DNA of 35,739 nt from CAZMVY01 sp964617875 (GTDB taxonomy: Bacteria > Planctomycetota > Phycisphaerae > UBA1845 > PWPN01), in assembly GCA_964617875.1 (NCBI GenBank), contig CAZUAI010000056.1, positions 1 to 35,739 on the forward strand, read 5' to 3'. The first letter of the stretch is position 1, and every line of letters begins with the position of its first letter. This document shows, piece after piece, positions 7,463 to 15,517 of the stretch. A model generated the notes under the pieces. That model was not told the origin of the DNA. It searched no databases and was given only the letters and a program-made list of their open reading frames with translations. A program made the position numbers and the translations under genes.

Positions 7463-7906
7463 ATGTTCGAGCATTTGAGCCCTCGTGTGGAGAAGGTCAT
7501 CAAGCTGGCGAACCGCATCGCGCATGAGCAGGGTCTCGAATACGTCGGCACCGAGCACGTGCTGCTGGCGATCGTCGAGGAGGGCACGGGCAACGGAATG
7601 CGGCTCCTGGCCAACCACGGCATCGACCAGGCGAAGGTCAAGAACGAAGTGGCCAAGCTGATCCAGAAGAGCATGGAGGACACGTGGGTCTTCGGCCGCC
7701 TGCCGGGCACGCCGCACTTCCGCAACGTCATCGCCCGCGCGATCGAAGAGGCCCGCGACCTGCAATCCAAGGAAGTCTGCACGGAACACCTGCTGCTCGG
7801 CCTCTTGCGTGAGAAAGGCAGCGTCGCCTACAACGCGCTGGTCAACCTCGGGCTGAACCTGGGCAGCGTACGGCAGGAAATCGCCGGCCTCGGCCCGTCG
7901 GACTGA
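7463..7906 (+). CDS. Stand-alone ClpC-type N-terminal (Clp repeat) domain protein
   Basis: 147 residues, made entirely of the two Clp_N repeats (about 1-70 and 80-147) that in ClpC/ClpA form the substrate- and adaptor-binding N domain; there is no AAA+ module. In Bacillus ClpC, Glu32 and Glu106, both in GTEH motifs, hold phospho-arginine. The matching residues are present here: E31 in GTEH and E108 in CTEH. This suggests a free binding domain that could act as an adaptor, competitor or sensor for arginine-phosphorylated proteins. ATG 7463 follows a GGGAAG. It is the last gene of the unit beginning at 6285. Confidence 0.9.
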   Translation: MFEHLSPRVEKVIKLANRIAHEQGLEYVGTEHVLLAIVEEGTGNGMRLLANHGIDQAKVKNEVAKLIQKSMEDTWVFGRLPGTPHFRNVIARAIEEARDLQSKEVCTEHLLLGLLREKGSVAYNALVNLGLNLGSVRQEIAGLGPSD

Positions 7907-8204
7907 TCGGGACGCCCCCACGGACATGGTTCCTTACATCCAGATCATCGGAGAAGTCGTGTGGGGCTTCTCGACGGAGTTCAGGGGACCGCATCCGGAG
8001 CCTCTCTGAAAGGCGTCCGTCGGGGCGCGGAACGTCCTGGTTCATCGTTGACTTCGGCGTTGACCAGGATATCGTCTGGACGGTTGTGAAAAGAGATCTG
8101 CCGGAACTGTCGGAGTGTGTCCGGCGTGCTCCGGCGGCTTCCGAAAACGCCTGACAGGGGCCGCGCCGGCGAGGGCCGGCGAGGGCCGTTTTGAGGAGGT
8201 TCAC
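7907..8204. other. Intergenic region before malate dehydrogenase
   Basis: No convincing gene. A 27-codon reading frame at 7926-8009 has no ribosome site and no recognisable product. Just before the mdh ribosome site a 10-bp unit, GGCGAGGGCC, is repeated in tandem at 8168-8187. No clear promoter or U-rich terminator was found. Confidence 0.5.
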
Positions 8205-9143
8205 GTGCGTCGCGCGAAGATCACCGTCATCGGGGCGGGCAACGTCGGGGCGACCTGCGCCCACTGGGCGGCCAGCAAGGAACTGGGCGACGTCGTCCTG
8301 GTGGACATCGTCGAGGGAATGCCGCAGGGCAAAGCGCTCGACCTGGCCGAGGCCGCGCCCGTCGAAGGGTTCGATTGCCGGCTCATCGGCACGAACAGCT
8401 ACGACGAGACGGCCGACAGCGACGTGATCATCATCACCAGCGGCCTGGCGCGCAAGCCCGGCATGAGCCGCGACGACCTGCTGGCGAAGAATACGGAGAT
8501 CGTCGCGTCCGTGACGGAGCAGGCCGCCCGAAGGAGCCCGAACGCCGTCCTGATCGTCGTCAGCAACCCGCTCGACGCCATGGTGTACGTCGCGTGGCAG
8601 AAATCAGGCTTCCCGACGAACCGCGTCGTCGGCCAGGCCGGCGTGCTCGACACGGCACGGTATCGGGCGTTCATCGCGATGGAACTCGGGTGCAGCGTGG
8701 AGGACATCACGGCCCTGCTGCTCGGCGGCCACGGCGACGACATGGTGCCCCTGCCGCGGTACACGTCGGTGGCCGGCATCCCGCTGCCCGACCTGCTGCC
8801 GAAGGACAAGATCGACGCGATCGTCGATCGGACCCGCAAGGGAGGCGGCGAGATCGTCTCCCTCCTGAAGACCGGCAGCGCGTACTACGCCCCGTCCGCG
8901 GCGTCGGTGCAGATGGCCGAGTCGATCATCCGCGACAAGCGCCGCATCCTGCCGTGCGCGGCCTACTGCGACAAGGAGTACGGCGTCGGCGGCTATTTCG
9001 TCGGCGTGCCGTGCGTCCTGGGCCGCAACGGCGTCGAGGAGGTGATCGAACTCCCGCTGAACGCCGAGGAGCGCGCGATGTTCGACACCAGCGCCTCACA
9101 CGTCAAGGAACTCGTCGCCCAGACCCGGAAGCTCCTGGCCTGA
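8205..9143 (+). CDS. mdh: Malate dehydrogenase (LDH-like type)
   Basis: Catalyses NAD-dependent interconversion of malate and oxaloacetate in the citric acid cycle. The 312-residue protein shows GAGNVG (10-15) for NAD binding, the substrate-binding Arg loop ARKPGMSRDDLL, VVSNPLDAM, GQAGVLDTARY, and the catalytic His in GGHGDDMVPL. The spacing and loop composition match malate rather than lactate dehydrogenases of this type. GTG 8205 was chosen because GAGGAGG at 8193-8199 lies 5 bp upstream, an excellent ribosome site. It stands alone, facing the convergent pseudopilin gene. Confidence 0.95.
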   Translation: MRRAKITVIGAGNVGATCAHWAASKELGDVVLVDIVEGMPQGKALDLAEAAPVEGFDCRLIGTNSYDETADSDVIIITSGLARKPGMSRDDLLAKNTEIVASVTEQAARRSPNAVLIVVSNPLDAMVYVAWQKSGFPTNRVVGQAGVLDTARYRAFIAMELGCSVEDITALLLGGHGDDMVPLPRYTSVAGIPLPDLLPKDKIDAIVDRTRKGGGEIVSLLKTGSAYYAPSAASVQMAESIIRDKRRILPCAAYCDKEYGVGGYFVGVPCVLGRNGVEEVIELPLNAEERAMFDTSASHVKELVAQTRKLLA

Positions 9144-9230
9144 TCGCGTCAGCGGACCGATCAACAAGGTGCGGCAAGCCACAGGCCGGCGCCCGGACGT
9201 GCCGCGGACGACCGAAGCCCTGCGGCGCGC

Positions 9231-9791
9231 CTACCAATCGCAATAGGCTGTGCCGTCCGCGGCCATCTCCGTACTCAGGCAGTTGGCCCGGATGCGGCCG
9301 AAATAGTGCTCGTACTCCCATCCGTAGCCGACGCCCGCCGCCCCCGGCGTGGTGAAGGCGTTCATCGTGAACACGCGGCTCTGGCCCTTGTTCTTGCCGA
9401 CCGGCAGGGGCGGAATGCTCTGCAGGTAAGGGCCGAAATAGTGCGTGGCGTCGCGCGTCTTGCTGGCGTCGCCGTTCGATGCGGTGTACCAGGTGAGCTG
9501 GCGTTCAAAGGCGTCCGCCGTCTGCGGCCCCACGCCGCCGCCCGCCGCTCGCAGGCCGGGCCAGTCGCCTCCATGCTCCTGCGCGTACAGGTCGATCGCG
9601 CTCCGCAGCGCCATCAGGTCGGCGCGGAGGGCCGATTCGCCGGCGCCCTGCGAAGCGCTCGCGAAACGCGGCATCGCAATCGCCGCCAGGATCCCCAGAA
9701 TGGCACACACGATCACCAGCTCGACCAGCGAGAAACCGCGCACGCGAACCGTTCTGGAACCGATCACGCCCGTTCCCCTCCGCCGCTCCAT
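9231..9791 (-). CDS. Type II secretion / type IV pilin-like pseudopilin (GspG-like)
   Basis: 186 residues. A basic leader ends in G19 and is followed by FSLVELVIV, the prepilin peptidase site with Glu at mature position +5, and a hydrophobic helix (CAILGILAAIAMPRF). The globular part includes ALRSAIDLYAQEHGGDWPG, common in planctomycete GspG-like proteins, and a C-terminal Cys pair (NCLS...YCDW) that may form a disulfide. No other secretion machinery gene is in the window, so this is likely one of several dispersed pseudopilins. It converges on mdh and diverges from the beta-propeller gene, with 76 bp between the two starts. Confidence 0.9.
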   Translation of the reverse strand: MERRRGTGVIGSRTVRVRGFSLVELVIVCAILGILAAIAMPRFASASQGAGESALRADLMALRSAIDLYAQEHGGDWPGLRAAGGGVGPQTADAFERQLTWYTASNGDASKTRDATHYFGPYLQSIPPLPVGKNKGQSRVFTMNAFTTPGAAGVGYGWEYEHYFGRIRANCLSTEMAADGTAYCDW

Positions 9792-9867
9792 GCCATATGG
9801 AGCAGGTTGCCCATCAACCGTACAATAGCCTGACTTACAGGGCCTGCGGCCCGCGGGAGGCAGCGCG

Positions 9868-12414
9868 GTGAAGCCGAGTCACGTCCGAAAACGCTCGTCG
9901 AGGCCGGTCTGTCTTGCCGCCCTGATCGCCTTCGGCGGCGGCGGGCCGGGCCTGTTTCCCGGTCGCCCGGCCCTCGCCGGCGACCGGCCGATGTGGGGTG
10001 GGCGACCGGACCGCAACATGGTGTCCGACGAGACGGGCCTGCCGGCGGATTGGGACATCTCGACGAAGAGGAACATCAGGTGGGTCGCCGCGCTCGGCTC
10101 GCGGACGTACGGCAATCCCGTGATCGCGGGCGGCAAGGTCTTCATCGGCACCAACAACGAGAAGGCCCGCAATCCGAAGATCGCCGGCGACAACGGCGTG
10201 CTGATGTGCTTCGCCGAGTCCGACGGGAGGTTCCTCTGGCAGTCCGCCCACGACAAGCTCGCCGAGGCCCAGGAACGCGACTGGCCCGAGATCGGCGTCT
10301 GCTCAACGCCCTCGATCGCCGGCGACCGCCTTTACTACGTCAGCAACCGCGGCGAACTCGTCTGCCTCGACACCGAGGGCTTCCTCGACGGCGAAAATGA
10401 CGGCCCGATCCTCAACGAGAGACACCGCGACCCCATCGACGCCGACTTCGTCTGGACGCTCGACATGATCAGGGAACTCGGCGTCGTGCCGCACCACGCG
10501 TCCGCCTCGCCGCCGCTGGTCGTGGAGGACATCGTATTCGTCGTCACCGGCAACGGCAACGACGCCGACCACGAAAGGGTTCCCGCGCCCGACGCCCCGA
10601 GCTTCATCGCGGTCGATCGCGCGACGGGCAAGCTTCTCTGGCGCGACAGCTCGCCCGGCGCCAACATCCTCGACGGCCAATGGTCGGGCCCCGCCTATGG
10701 CGTCGTCAACGGGCAACCACAGGTCGTCTTTCCCGGCGGCGACGGCTGGCTCTACGCCTTCGAGCCGAAGACCGGAAAGCCCATCTGGCGCTTCAACGGC
10801 AACGCCGCCAACGCCGGAGACAAATGCAACCTCCTCGCCACGCCGGTCATCCACGACAACAAGGTCTTCATCGGCATCGGCCAGGACCCGGAGAACGGCG
10901 ACGGCCCCGGCTCGCTCTGGGCCATCGACGCGACGAAGACCGGCGATGTCACCGCCACGGCGGACCTCTGGCGCTACGGCGGCAAGGACTTTGCCCGCAC
11001 GATCTCCACGGTCGCCGTCCGCGACGGCTTGCTCTACGCCGTCGAACTTCGCGGCTTCCTGCACTGCCTCGACGCGACCACGGGCCGGCCGCTCTGGAAG
11101 CACGACCTCAAGGCGCCCGTCTGGGCCTCGCCGATGGTCGCCGACGGCAAAGTCTACATCGGCAACGAGGACGGCGACATCAGCGTCTTCCGCCACGGCC
11201 GCGAGAAGAAGCTCCTCGCCGCAAACGCAATGAAGGAAACCGTCTACTCGACCGTCACGCCGGCCAACGGCACGCTGTACGTCGCCGACCGCACGCACCT
11301 GTACGCCATCGCCGCGCCGGAGGCGGCCGGCACGCAGCCGGCGGCCACCTCGCGGGCCGCGTCCGGCGACTGGCCGATGTTTCGCGGCAACCCGCAGTTG
11401 ACCGGCGTCGCGGAGAGCGCCCTCCCGGCCGATCTGCCGGTACTCTGGAAGTTCGGCACACCGGACGCCGTGCAGTCGTCCGCCGCCATCGCGAACGGCG
11501 TCACGTACTTCGGGTGCGACGACGGGTACCTCTACGCCCTCTCGCTGGACAACGGCGCGGTGCGGTGGAAATACAAGGCGGGGTCGGGGATCCGGTCTTC
11601 GCCGTGCGCCTATAATGGGGCCGTGTTGTGCGGCGACGACGATGGCGTGTTTCACTCGGTGGACGCGGCGGACGGCCGGTCGCGGTGGACGTTCCGCACC
11701 GACGGCGAGATCGTGTCCTCCGCCACACCGGCCGGCGACCGCGTCCTGTTCGGCTCGTACGACGGCCACCTGTACTGCCTCCACGCGGCGGACGGCAAGC
11801 TGCTCTGGAAGTTCGAGACGGAGGGCCGCGTACACGGCACGCCGGGCATCGCCAACGGTTGCGCCCTCATCGCCGGCTGCGATGAAAAGCTGCGGGTCGT
11901 GCGGCTGGCCGACGGTTCCGAGGTCCGGGCGGTGAACATGAATGCGTTTTCGGGCGCCTCGGCGGCGATCCGGGGCCCGCGCGTCTACGTCGGCACATTC
12001 GGGAACCAGGTCCTCGGCATTGACTGGCAGAAGGCGGCGGTGGCGTGGACCTACGAGGCGGCCGACTCGCGTCTGCCCTACTACGCTTCGGCGGCCGTGA
12101 CGGACGCGCAGGTCGTCATCGGCAGCCGGGACAAGCTCGTCCACGCGATCGACGCCGCGACCGGCAAGGTGCAATGGACCTTCGCCACGCAGGGCCGCGT
12201 CGATTCGTCGCCCGTGATCGCCGATACGCGGGTCTTCGTCGGCTCCTCCGATGGCGCGATCTACGGCCTCCGCCTCACGGACGGGAAACAGGTCTGGCGA
12301 TTCGACGCGGGCTCGGCGGTCCTCGCCTCGCCGGCGGTGGGCCGGGGCCGGCTGGTCGTCGGCACGGAGGGCGGCGTGGTCTATTGCTTCGGCGCGAAGG
12401 GAACGGCGAAATGA
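9868..12414 (+). CDS. Exported tandem PQQ-like beta-propeller protein
   Basis: 848 residues. After a signal peptide (to about residue 38) come two PQQ/quinoprotein-type beta-propellers, each introduced by a similar motif: GDRPMWGGRPDRN near residue 38 and DWPMFRGNPQLTG near 500. Blades carry repeats such as DGYLYALSLDNG and DGHLYCLHAADG with following W. Such planctomycete outer proteins are thought to bind sugars or act as scaffolds; enzymatic PQQ use is not established here. GTG 9868 has GGGAGG upstream. The last base of the gene overlaps the next start, beginning a five-gene plus-strand run. Confidence 0.92.
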   Translation: MKPSHVRKRSSRPVCLAALIAFGGGGPGLFPGRPALAGDRPMWGGRPDRNMVSDETGLPADWDISTKRNIRWVAALGSRTYGNPVIAGGKVFIGTNNEKARNPKIAGDNGVLMCFAESDGRFLWQSAHDKLAEAQERDWPEIGVCSTPSIAGDRLYYVSNRGELVCLDTEGFLDGENDGPILNERHRDPIDADFVWTLDMIRELGVVPHHASASPPLVVEDIVFVVTGNGNDADHERVPAPDAPSFIAVDRATGKLLWRDSSPGANILDGQWSGPAYGVVNGQPQVVFPGGDGWLYAFEPKTGKPIWRFNGNAANAGDKCNLLATPVIHDNKVFIGIGQDPENGDGPGSLWAIDATKTGDVTATADLWRYGGKDFARTISTVAVRDGLLYAVELRGFLHCLDATTGRPLWKHDLKAPVWASPMVADGKVYIGNEDGDISVFRHGREKKLLAANAMKETVYSTVTPANGTLYVADRTHLYAIAAPEAAGTQPAATSRAASGDWPMFRGNPQLTGVAESALPADLPVLWKFGTPDAVQSSAAIANGVTYFGCDDGYLYALSLDNGAVRWKYKAGSGIRSSPCAYNGAVLCGDDDGVFHSVDAADGRSRWTFRTDGEIVSSATPAGDRVLFGSYDGHLYCLHAADGKLLWKFETEGRVHGTPGIANGCALIAGCDEKLRVVRLADGSEVRAVNMNAFSGASAAIRGPRVYVGTFGNQVLGIDWQKAAVAWTYEAADSRLPYYASAAVTDAQVVIGSRDKLVHAIDAATGKVQWTFATQGRVDSSPVIADTRVFVGSSDGAIYGLRLTDGKQVWRFDAGSAVLASPAVGRGRLVVGTEGGVVYCFGAKGTAK

Positions 12415-13388
12415 TGGAACGTCCCCGTTCGCAAGACAACCTTCCGGCCCGTGGCATGTCCCGCGAGGACGAAGCCCCGGCGGGACCACGACCCCTCTTC
12501 CGCCCCTTCGGGGCAAGAAGAGATCCGCCGAGTGCATCACGCTCCCGCGGGAAGCACGCCTTCACGCTCATCGAACTCCTGGTCGTCATCGCGATCATCG
12601 CGATGCTTGTCGCCCTCCTGCTGCCCTCGCTGACCAGGGCGAAGGAGCAGGCCCGACGCACGAACTGCCAGGCGAACCTCCGCTCGATCGGCCACGGCGT
12701 CGCGTTCTACCTGGCCGACAGCAACGGCGTGCTGCCGGCCGCGAAGATCTACGGCGTCGGAGGCTACCAGCGCCCGCTGTCGTTCCACCGGCCGCTTGGC
12801 TCGCACACGCCGGAGAAGGACCGCCCCCTGAACCGTTACCTCAAGGACATCGACGTCTTCGAATGCCCCAGCGACAAAGGCGACCCGGTCATGGCCGCCG
12901 ACAGCTTCTTCCGCGCGCATGGCACCAGCTACGCCTACGCCAGCCACGCGAAAATCAACGGCACGCCGCTGCGGGACGGTTCGCAGGTGACGGACGAAAT
13001 TGACGACCCCCGCCAGCTGCCGCCGCCGTACGGCGTCCAGAGCTGTCGTGCGCACCCCGCCGATTCGTCCCGCGACGGCCTGCCGATGGGCTTCGTCAAG
13101 CGGCCCGAACGGAAGATCGTTTTCCTCGAGCCGCCGCTGAACCCCGCGTTCGCGCCGCCGTCCGTGCTCATGACCGGTTATCCCGAGGATGTCCCGGGCT
13201 ACCGGGCAACGTTTGCCGCGAGCCCGCAGGCGTGGTGGCACAACCGGCAACGGCAGCACGCCAACGTCCTGTTCGCCGACTTCCACGTCGCGTTCGTCTT
13301 CTTCAATGAGGAGCAGCTCAACAGGGACGTGCTCGGCCCGTGGGCGGCGCCGTGGGCGACGGGAGACGCGCGTCGAAGGTATTACTGA
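12411..13388 (+). CDS. Prepilin-like protein of the planctomycete H-X9-DG/DUF1559 style
   Basis: 325 residues. The prepilin site is at A50/F51 (KHA then FTLIELLVVIAII), with Glu at +5 and Ala instead of the usual Gly at -1. The C-terminal motif that gives such proteins their H-X9-DG name is degenerate (HANVLFADFHV: Phe replaces Gly). The 50-residue leader is unusually long and non-conserved, and its codons contain a hairpin (12495-12522); a later start at ATG 12456 is possible. The start overlaps the beta-propeller stop, so the pilin-like protein and propeller are probably made together and may share a surface structure. Confidence 0.87.
   Translation: MMERPRSQDNLPARGMSREDEAPAGPRPLFRPFGARRDPPSASRSRGKHAFTLIELLVVIAIIAMLVALLLPSLTRAKEQARRTNCQANLRSIGHGVAFYLADSNGVLPAAKIYGVGGYQRPLSFHRPLGSHTPEKDRPLNRYLKDIDVFECPSDKGDPVMAADSFFRAHGTSYAYASHAKINGTPLRDGSQVTDEIDDPRQLPPPYGVQSCRAHPADSSRDGLPMGFVKRPERKIVFLEPPLNPAFAPPSVLMTGYPEDVPGYRATFAASPQAWWHNRQRQHANVLFADFHVAFVFFNEEQLNRDVLGPWAAPWATGDARRRYY
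12495..12522. repeat. Hairpin in the prepilin leader-coding region
   Basis: CTCTTC (12495-12500) pairs with GAAGAG (12517-12522), and GCCCC (12502-12506) with GGGGC (12510-12514) around a 3-base loop. It sits in the non-conserved leader of the prepilin-like gene, consistent with a palindromic repeat inserted near the gene start. Confidence 0.5.
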
Positions 13389-13389
13389 G

Positions 13390-13406
13390 CGTTGCGTGCC
13401 GCAACG
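13390..13406. repeat. Short hairpin CGTTGC-N5-GCAACG
   Basis: CGTTGC and GCAACG are perfect inverted repeats separated by GTGCC, filling the gap between the prepilin stop and the glycosyltransferase ATG. The same hexamers with the same 5-base spacing occur at 35109-35125. No U tract follows, so it is not a classical terminator; it may influence translation start downstream. Confidence 0.4.
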
Positions 13407-14690
13407 ATGCGAATCGTCTATTTCACCGCCGGCGCCGCGGGGATGTACTGCGGCAGCTGCATGCGCGACAACACGCTCGCCGCCGCCCTGCACGCCCAGG
13501 GACGCGACATTCTGCTGGTTCCCCTCTACACGCCGATACGCACCGACGAGCCGGACGTCAGCGAGCCGCGCGTGCTCTACGGCGGACTCAACGTCTACCT
13601 TCAGCAGCGATCCGCGTTCTTCCGCCGCGCCCCGCTCGTCGATCGGATTCTCGACCGGCCGTCGCTGCTGCGCCGGCTGACCGGCGGCGGGCAGCCGTCG
13701 TGGGCCGAATTGGGGGAGATGACCGTCTCGACGCTCCGCGGCGAGCACGGGCGACAGCGGCGCGAACTGCGCAAGCTCGTCAACTGGCTCCGCGAGATCC
13801 GCCCGGACCTCGTCAATCTGCCCAACGTGATGTTTCTCGGCGTCGCGCGGGCGGTTCGCGAGGCCCTGGGCGTCCCGGTCGTCTGCACGCTGACCGGCGA
13901 AGACATCTTTCTCGACAGACTGCCGGATCCGTATCGCGGCCGCGCCATCGACCTCATCCGCCGCGCGGCCGACGACGTGGACGCTTTCGTCGCCATCAGC
14001 CGCTATTACGCGGAATACGCGAGCGAAAATCTCGCCATTCCGCGGGATCGAACGCACGTGGTCCCCGCGGGCATTCGCACCGAGGACCTGCCCGGACCAT
14101 CCGAACCGCCGCCGGGACCGTTCACGATCGGTTACCTCGCGCGAATCTGCCCGGAAAAGGGACTTCACCTCCTGTGCGAGGCGTTCGCGATCCTGCACCG
14201 CGCCGGGCGGGACTGTCACCTCCGTGCCGCCGGTTTCCTGAGCGGGGCGGACCGGCCGTACTTCGACGGCGTACGCCGGTATCTCGCCGAAAACGGGCTT
14301 GATGCGTCGTTCCGCTACGCCGGCGAAGTCGATCGCGCCGGCAAGATCGGGTTTCTTCGCTCGCTGCACGTGTTCTCCGTGCCCACGGTCTACCGCGAGG
14401 CAAAGGGTCTCTACGTGCTCGAGGCGATGGCGAACGGCGCGCCCGTCGTGCAGCCGGCGCACGGGGCGTTCCCGGAGATCCTCGAGGCGACGGCGGGCGG
14501 CGTGCTCGTCCCGCCGGGGGACGCCGCCGCGCTGGCGGACGCCATCGCGGAACTGATGGATGACCCGGCCCGGCGACGCGACCTGGCTTGCCGCGGGCGG
14601 GCGACCGTGTTGAAATCGTACACGGCCGAGGTCATGGCCCGCCGGATGTGGGCGCTCTACGAGGAGATATGCTCCGCGCGGAAGGCATAG
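13407..14690 (+). CDS. Family 4-type glycosyltransferase
   Basis: 427 residues with GT-B architecture. The N-terminal domain begins RIVYFTAGAAGMYCGSCMRD, a start common in planctomycete GT4 proteins; the C-terminal domain has IGYLARICPEKGLHLL and the donor-binding EAKGLYVLEAMANG. It should move a sugar from a nucleotide donor to a cell-surface or glycan acceptor; the sugars are unknown. ATG 13407 was preferred over TTG 13392 since RIVYF fits the usual start; no Shine-Dalgarno is evident and a hairpin sits directly upstream. Its last 22 bp overlap the ABC ATPase gene. Confidence 0.88.
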   Translation: MRIVYFTAGAAGMYCGSCMRDNTLAAALHAQGRDILLVPLYTPIRTDEPDVSEPRVLYGGLNVYLQQRSAFFRRAPLVDRILDRPSLLRRLTGGGQPSWAELGEMTVSTLRGEHGRQRRELRKLVNWLREIRPDLVNLPNVMFLGVARAVREALGVPVVCTLTGEDIFLDRLPDPYRGRAIDLIRRAADDVDAFVAISRYYAEYASENLAIPRDRTHVVPAGIRTEDLPGPSEPPPGPFTIGYLARICPEKGLHLLCEAFAILHRAGRDCHLRAAGFLSGADRPYFDGVRRYLAENGLDASFRYAGEVDRAGKIGFLRSLHVFSVPTVYREAKGLYVLEAMANGAPVVQPAHGAFPEILEATAGGVLVPPGDAAALADAIAELMDDPARRRDLACRGRATVLKSYTAEVMARRMWALYEEICSARKA

Positions 14691-15517
14691 CCAAGGAGTT
14701 TCCGACCCGCAGCGGCCCGCTGGCGGTACTGCGCAGCGTCTCGCTGTCGCTCGAGGCCGGCGAGACCGCCGTCATCACCGGGCCCTCCGGCTCGGGCAAA
14801 AGCACCTTGCTGAGCATCCTCGGAACGCTGGAACCGCCGACGCGCGGCCGCGTACGCATCGGCGATCAGGACCCGTTCACACTGGCGGAAGGCGACCTGG
14901 CGCGATTCCGAAGCCGGCAGGTGGGCTTTGTCTTTCAGGACCACCACCTCCTGCCGCAGTGCTCGGCCCTCGAAAACGTGCTGATCCCGACGCTGCCCGG
15001 CAGGCCGCGGGGCGACGAGACGCACCGGGCCCGAACGCTGCTCGAACGCGTCGGGCTTGCGGACCGGGCGGACCATCTCCCGTCCGAGCTTTCCGGCGGC
15101 GAACGGCAGCGCGTTGCCGTGGCCCGGGCGCTGATCAACGCCCCGGCGATCCTGTTGGCCGACGAGCCGACGGGCAACCTGGATCGCCGCGCGGCCGATG
15201 CGGTCGCCGACCTCCTGCTTGAGATCTGCCGGGAGCGAAACGCCGCCCTGCTCGTCGTCACACACAGCCAGCGCCTGGCCGGGCGATTCACGAACCGGCT
15301 CGAACTCGACGACGGCGTGCTCGTGAAGGCCCCGACGCAGACCATGGCAACCGCTGCCGACAGGAACGCGACGCCCCATTGCGATGCGGGCTTTCAGCCT
15401 GCCCGAAACGCCGCGTCGCAGAATCAGGGATTGCCCGGTGATGCGGGCCCAATGCCCGCGCCACAACCCGAATCGCCAATCACAGGAGGCAAGAGCGGGG
15501 CCGCGTGCGATTCCTGA
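14669..15517 (+). CDS. ABC transporter ATP-binding protein (LolD/MacB/YbbA type) with repeat-encoded tail
   Basis: 282 residues. Walker A GPSGSGKS at 38-45, Q-loop Q90, signature LSGGE at 141-145, Walker B ILLADE at 161-166 and switch His199 are all intact. The family usually ends near residue 220; here a 62-residue tail follows, whose codons contain two palindromes (15386-15402 and 15443-15459), so it looks like translated repeat DNA. It starts inside the glycosyltransferase gene after GAGGAG and overlaps the permease start. Together with that FtsX-type permease it should form a mechanotransmission-type ABC transporter moving lipoproteins, lipids or other envelope molecules. Confidence 0.93.
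   Translation: MLRAEGIAKEFPTRSGPLAVLRSVSLSLEAGETAVITGPSGSGKSTLLSILGTLEPPTRGRVRIGDQDPFTLAEGDLARFRSRQVGFVFQDHHLLPQCSALENVLIPTLPGRPRGDETHRARTLLERVGLADRADHLPSELSGGERQRVAVARALINAPAILLADEPTGNLDRRAADAVADLLLEICRERNAALLVVTHSQRLAGRFTNRLELDDGVLVKAPTQTMATAADRNATPHCDAGFQPARNAASQNQGLPGDAGPMPAPQPESPITGGKSGAACDS
15386..15459. repeat. Pair of REP-like palindromes inside the ABC ATPase tail
   Basis: Both begin with GATGCGGGC. The first folds as GCGGGCT (15386-15392) with AGCCTGC (15396-15402), one G-T pair; the second is a perfect GCGGGC (15443-15448) with GCCCGC (15454-15459). Palindromes of this kind are normally intergenic; here they are read through as coding sequence. Confidence 0.6.

Noticed and set aside
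9807..9826. TTGCCC and TACAAT upstream of the beta-propeller gene as a promoter.
   Set aside because: The spacer is only 8 bp, too short for sigma-70; the TACAAT alone is not enough.
10303..12540. A 745-codon open frame on the minus strand opposite the beta-propeller gene.
   Set aside because: It mirrors the codon periodicity of the propeller and has no domain, signal or ribosome site; a GC-driven shadow frame.
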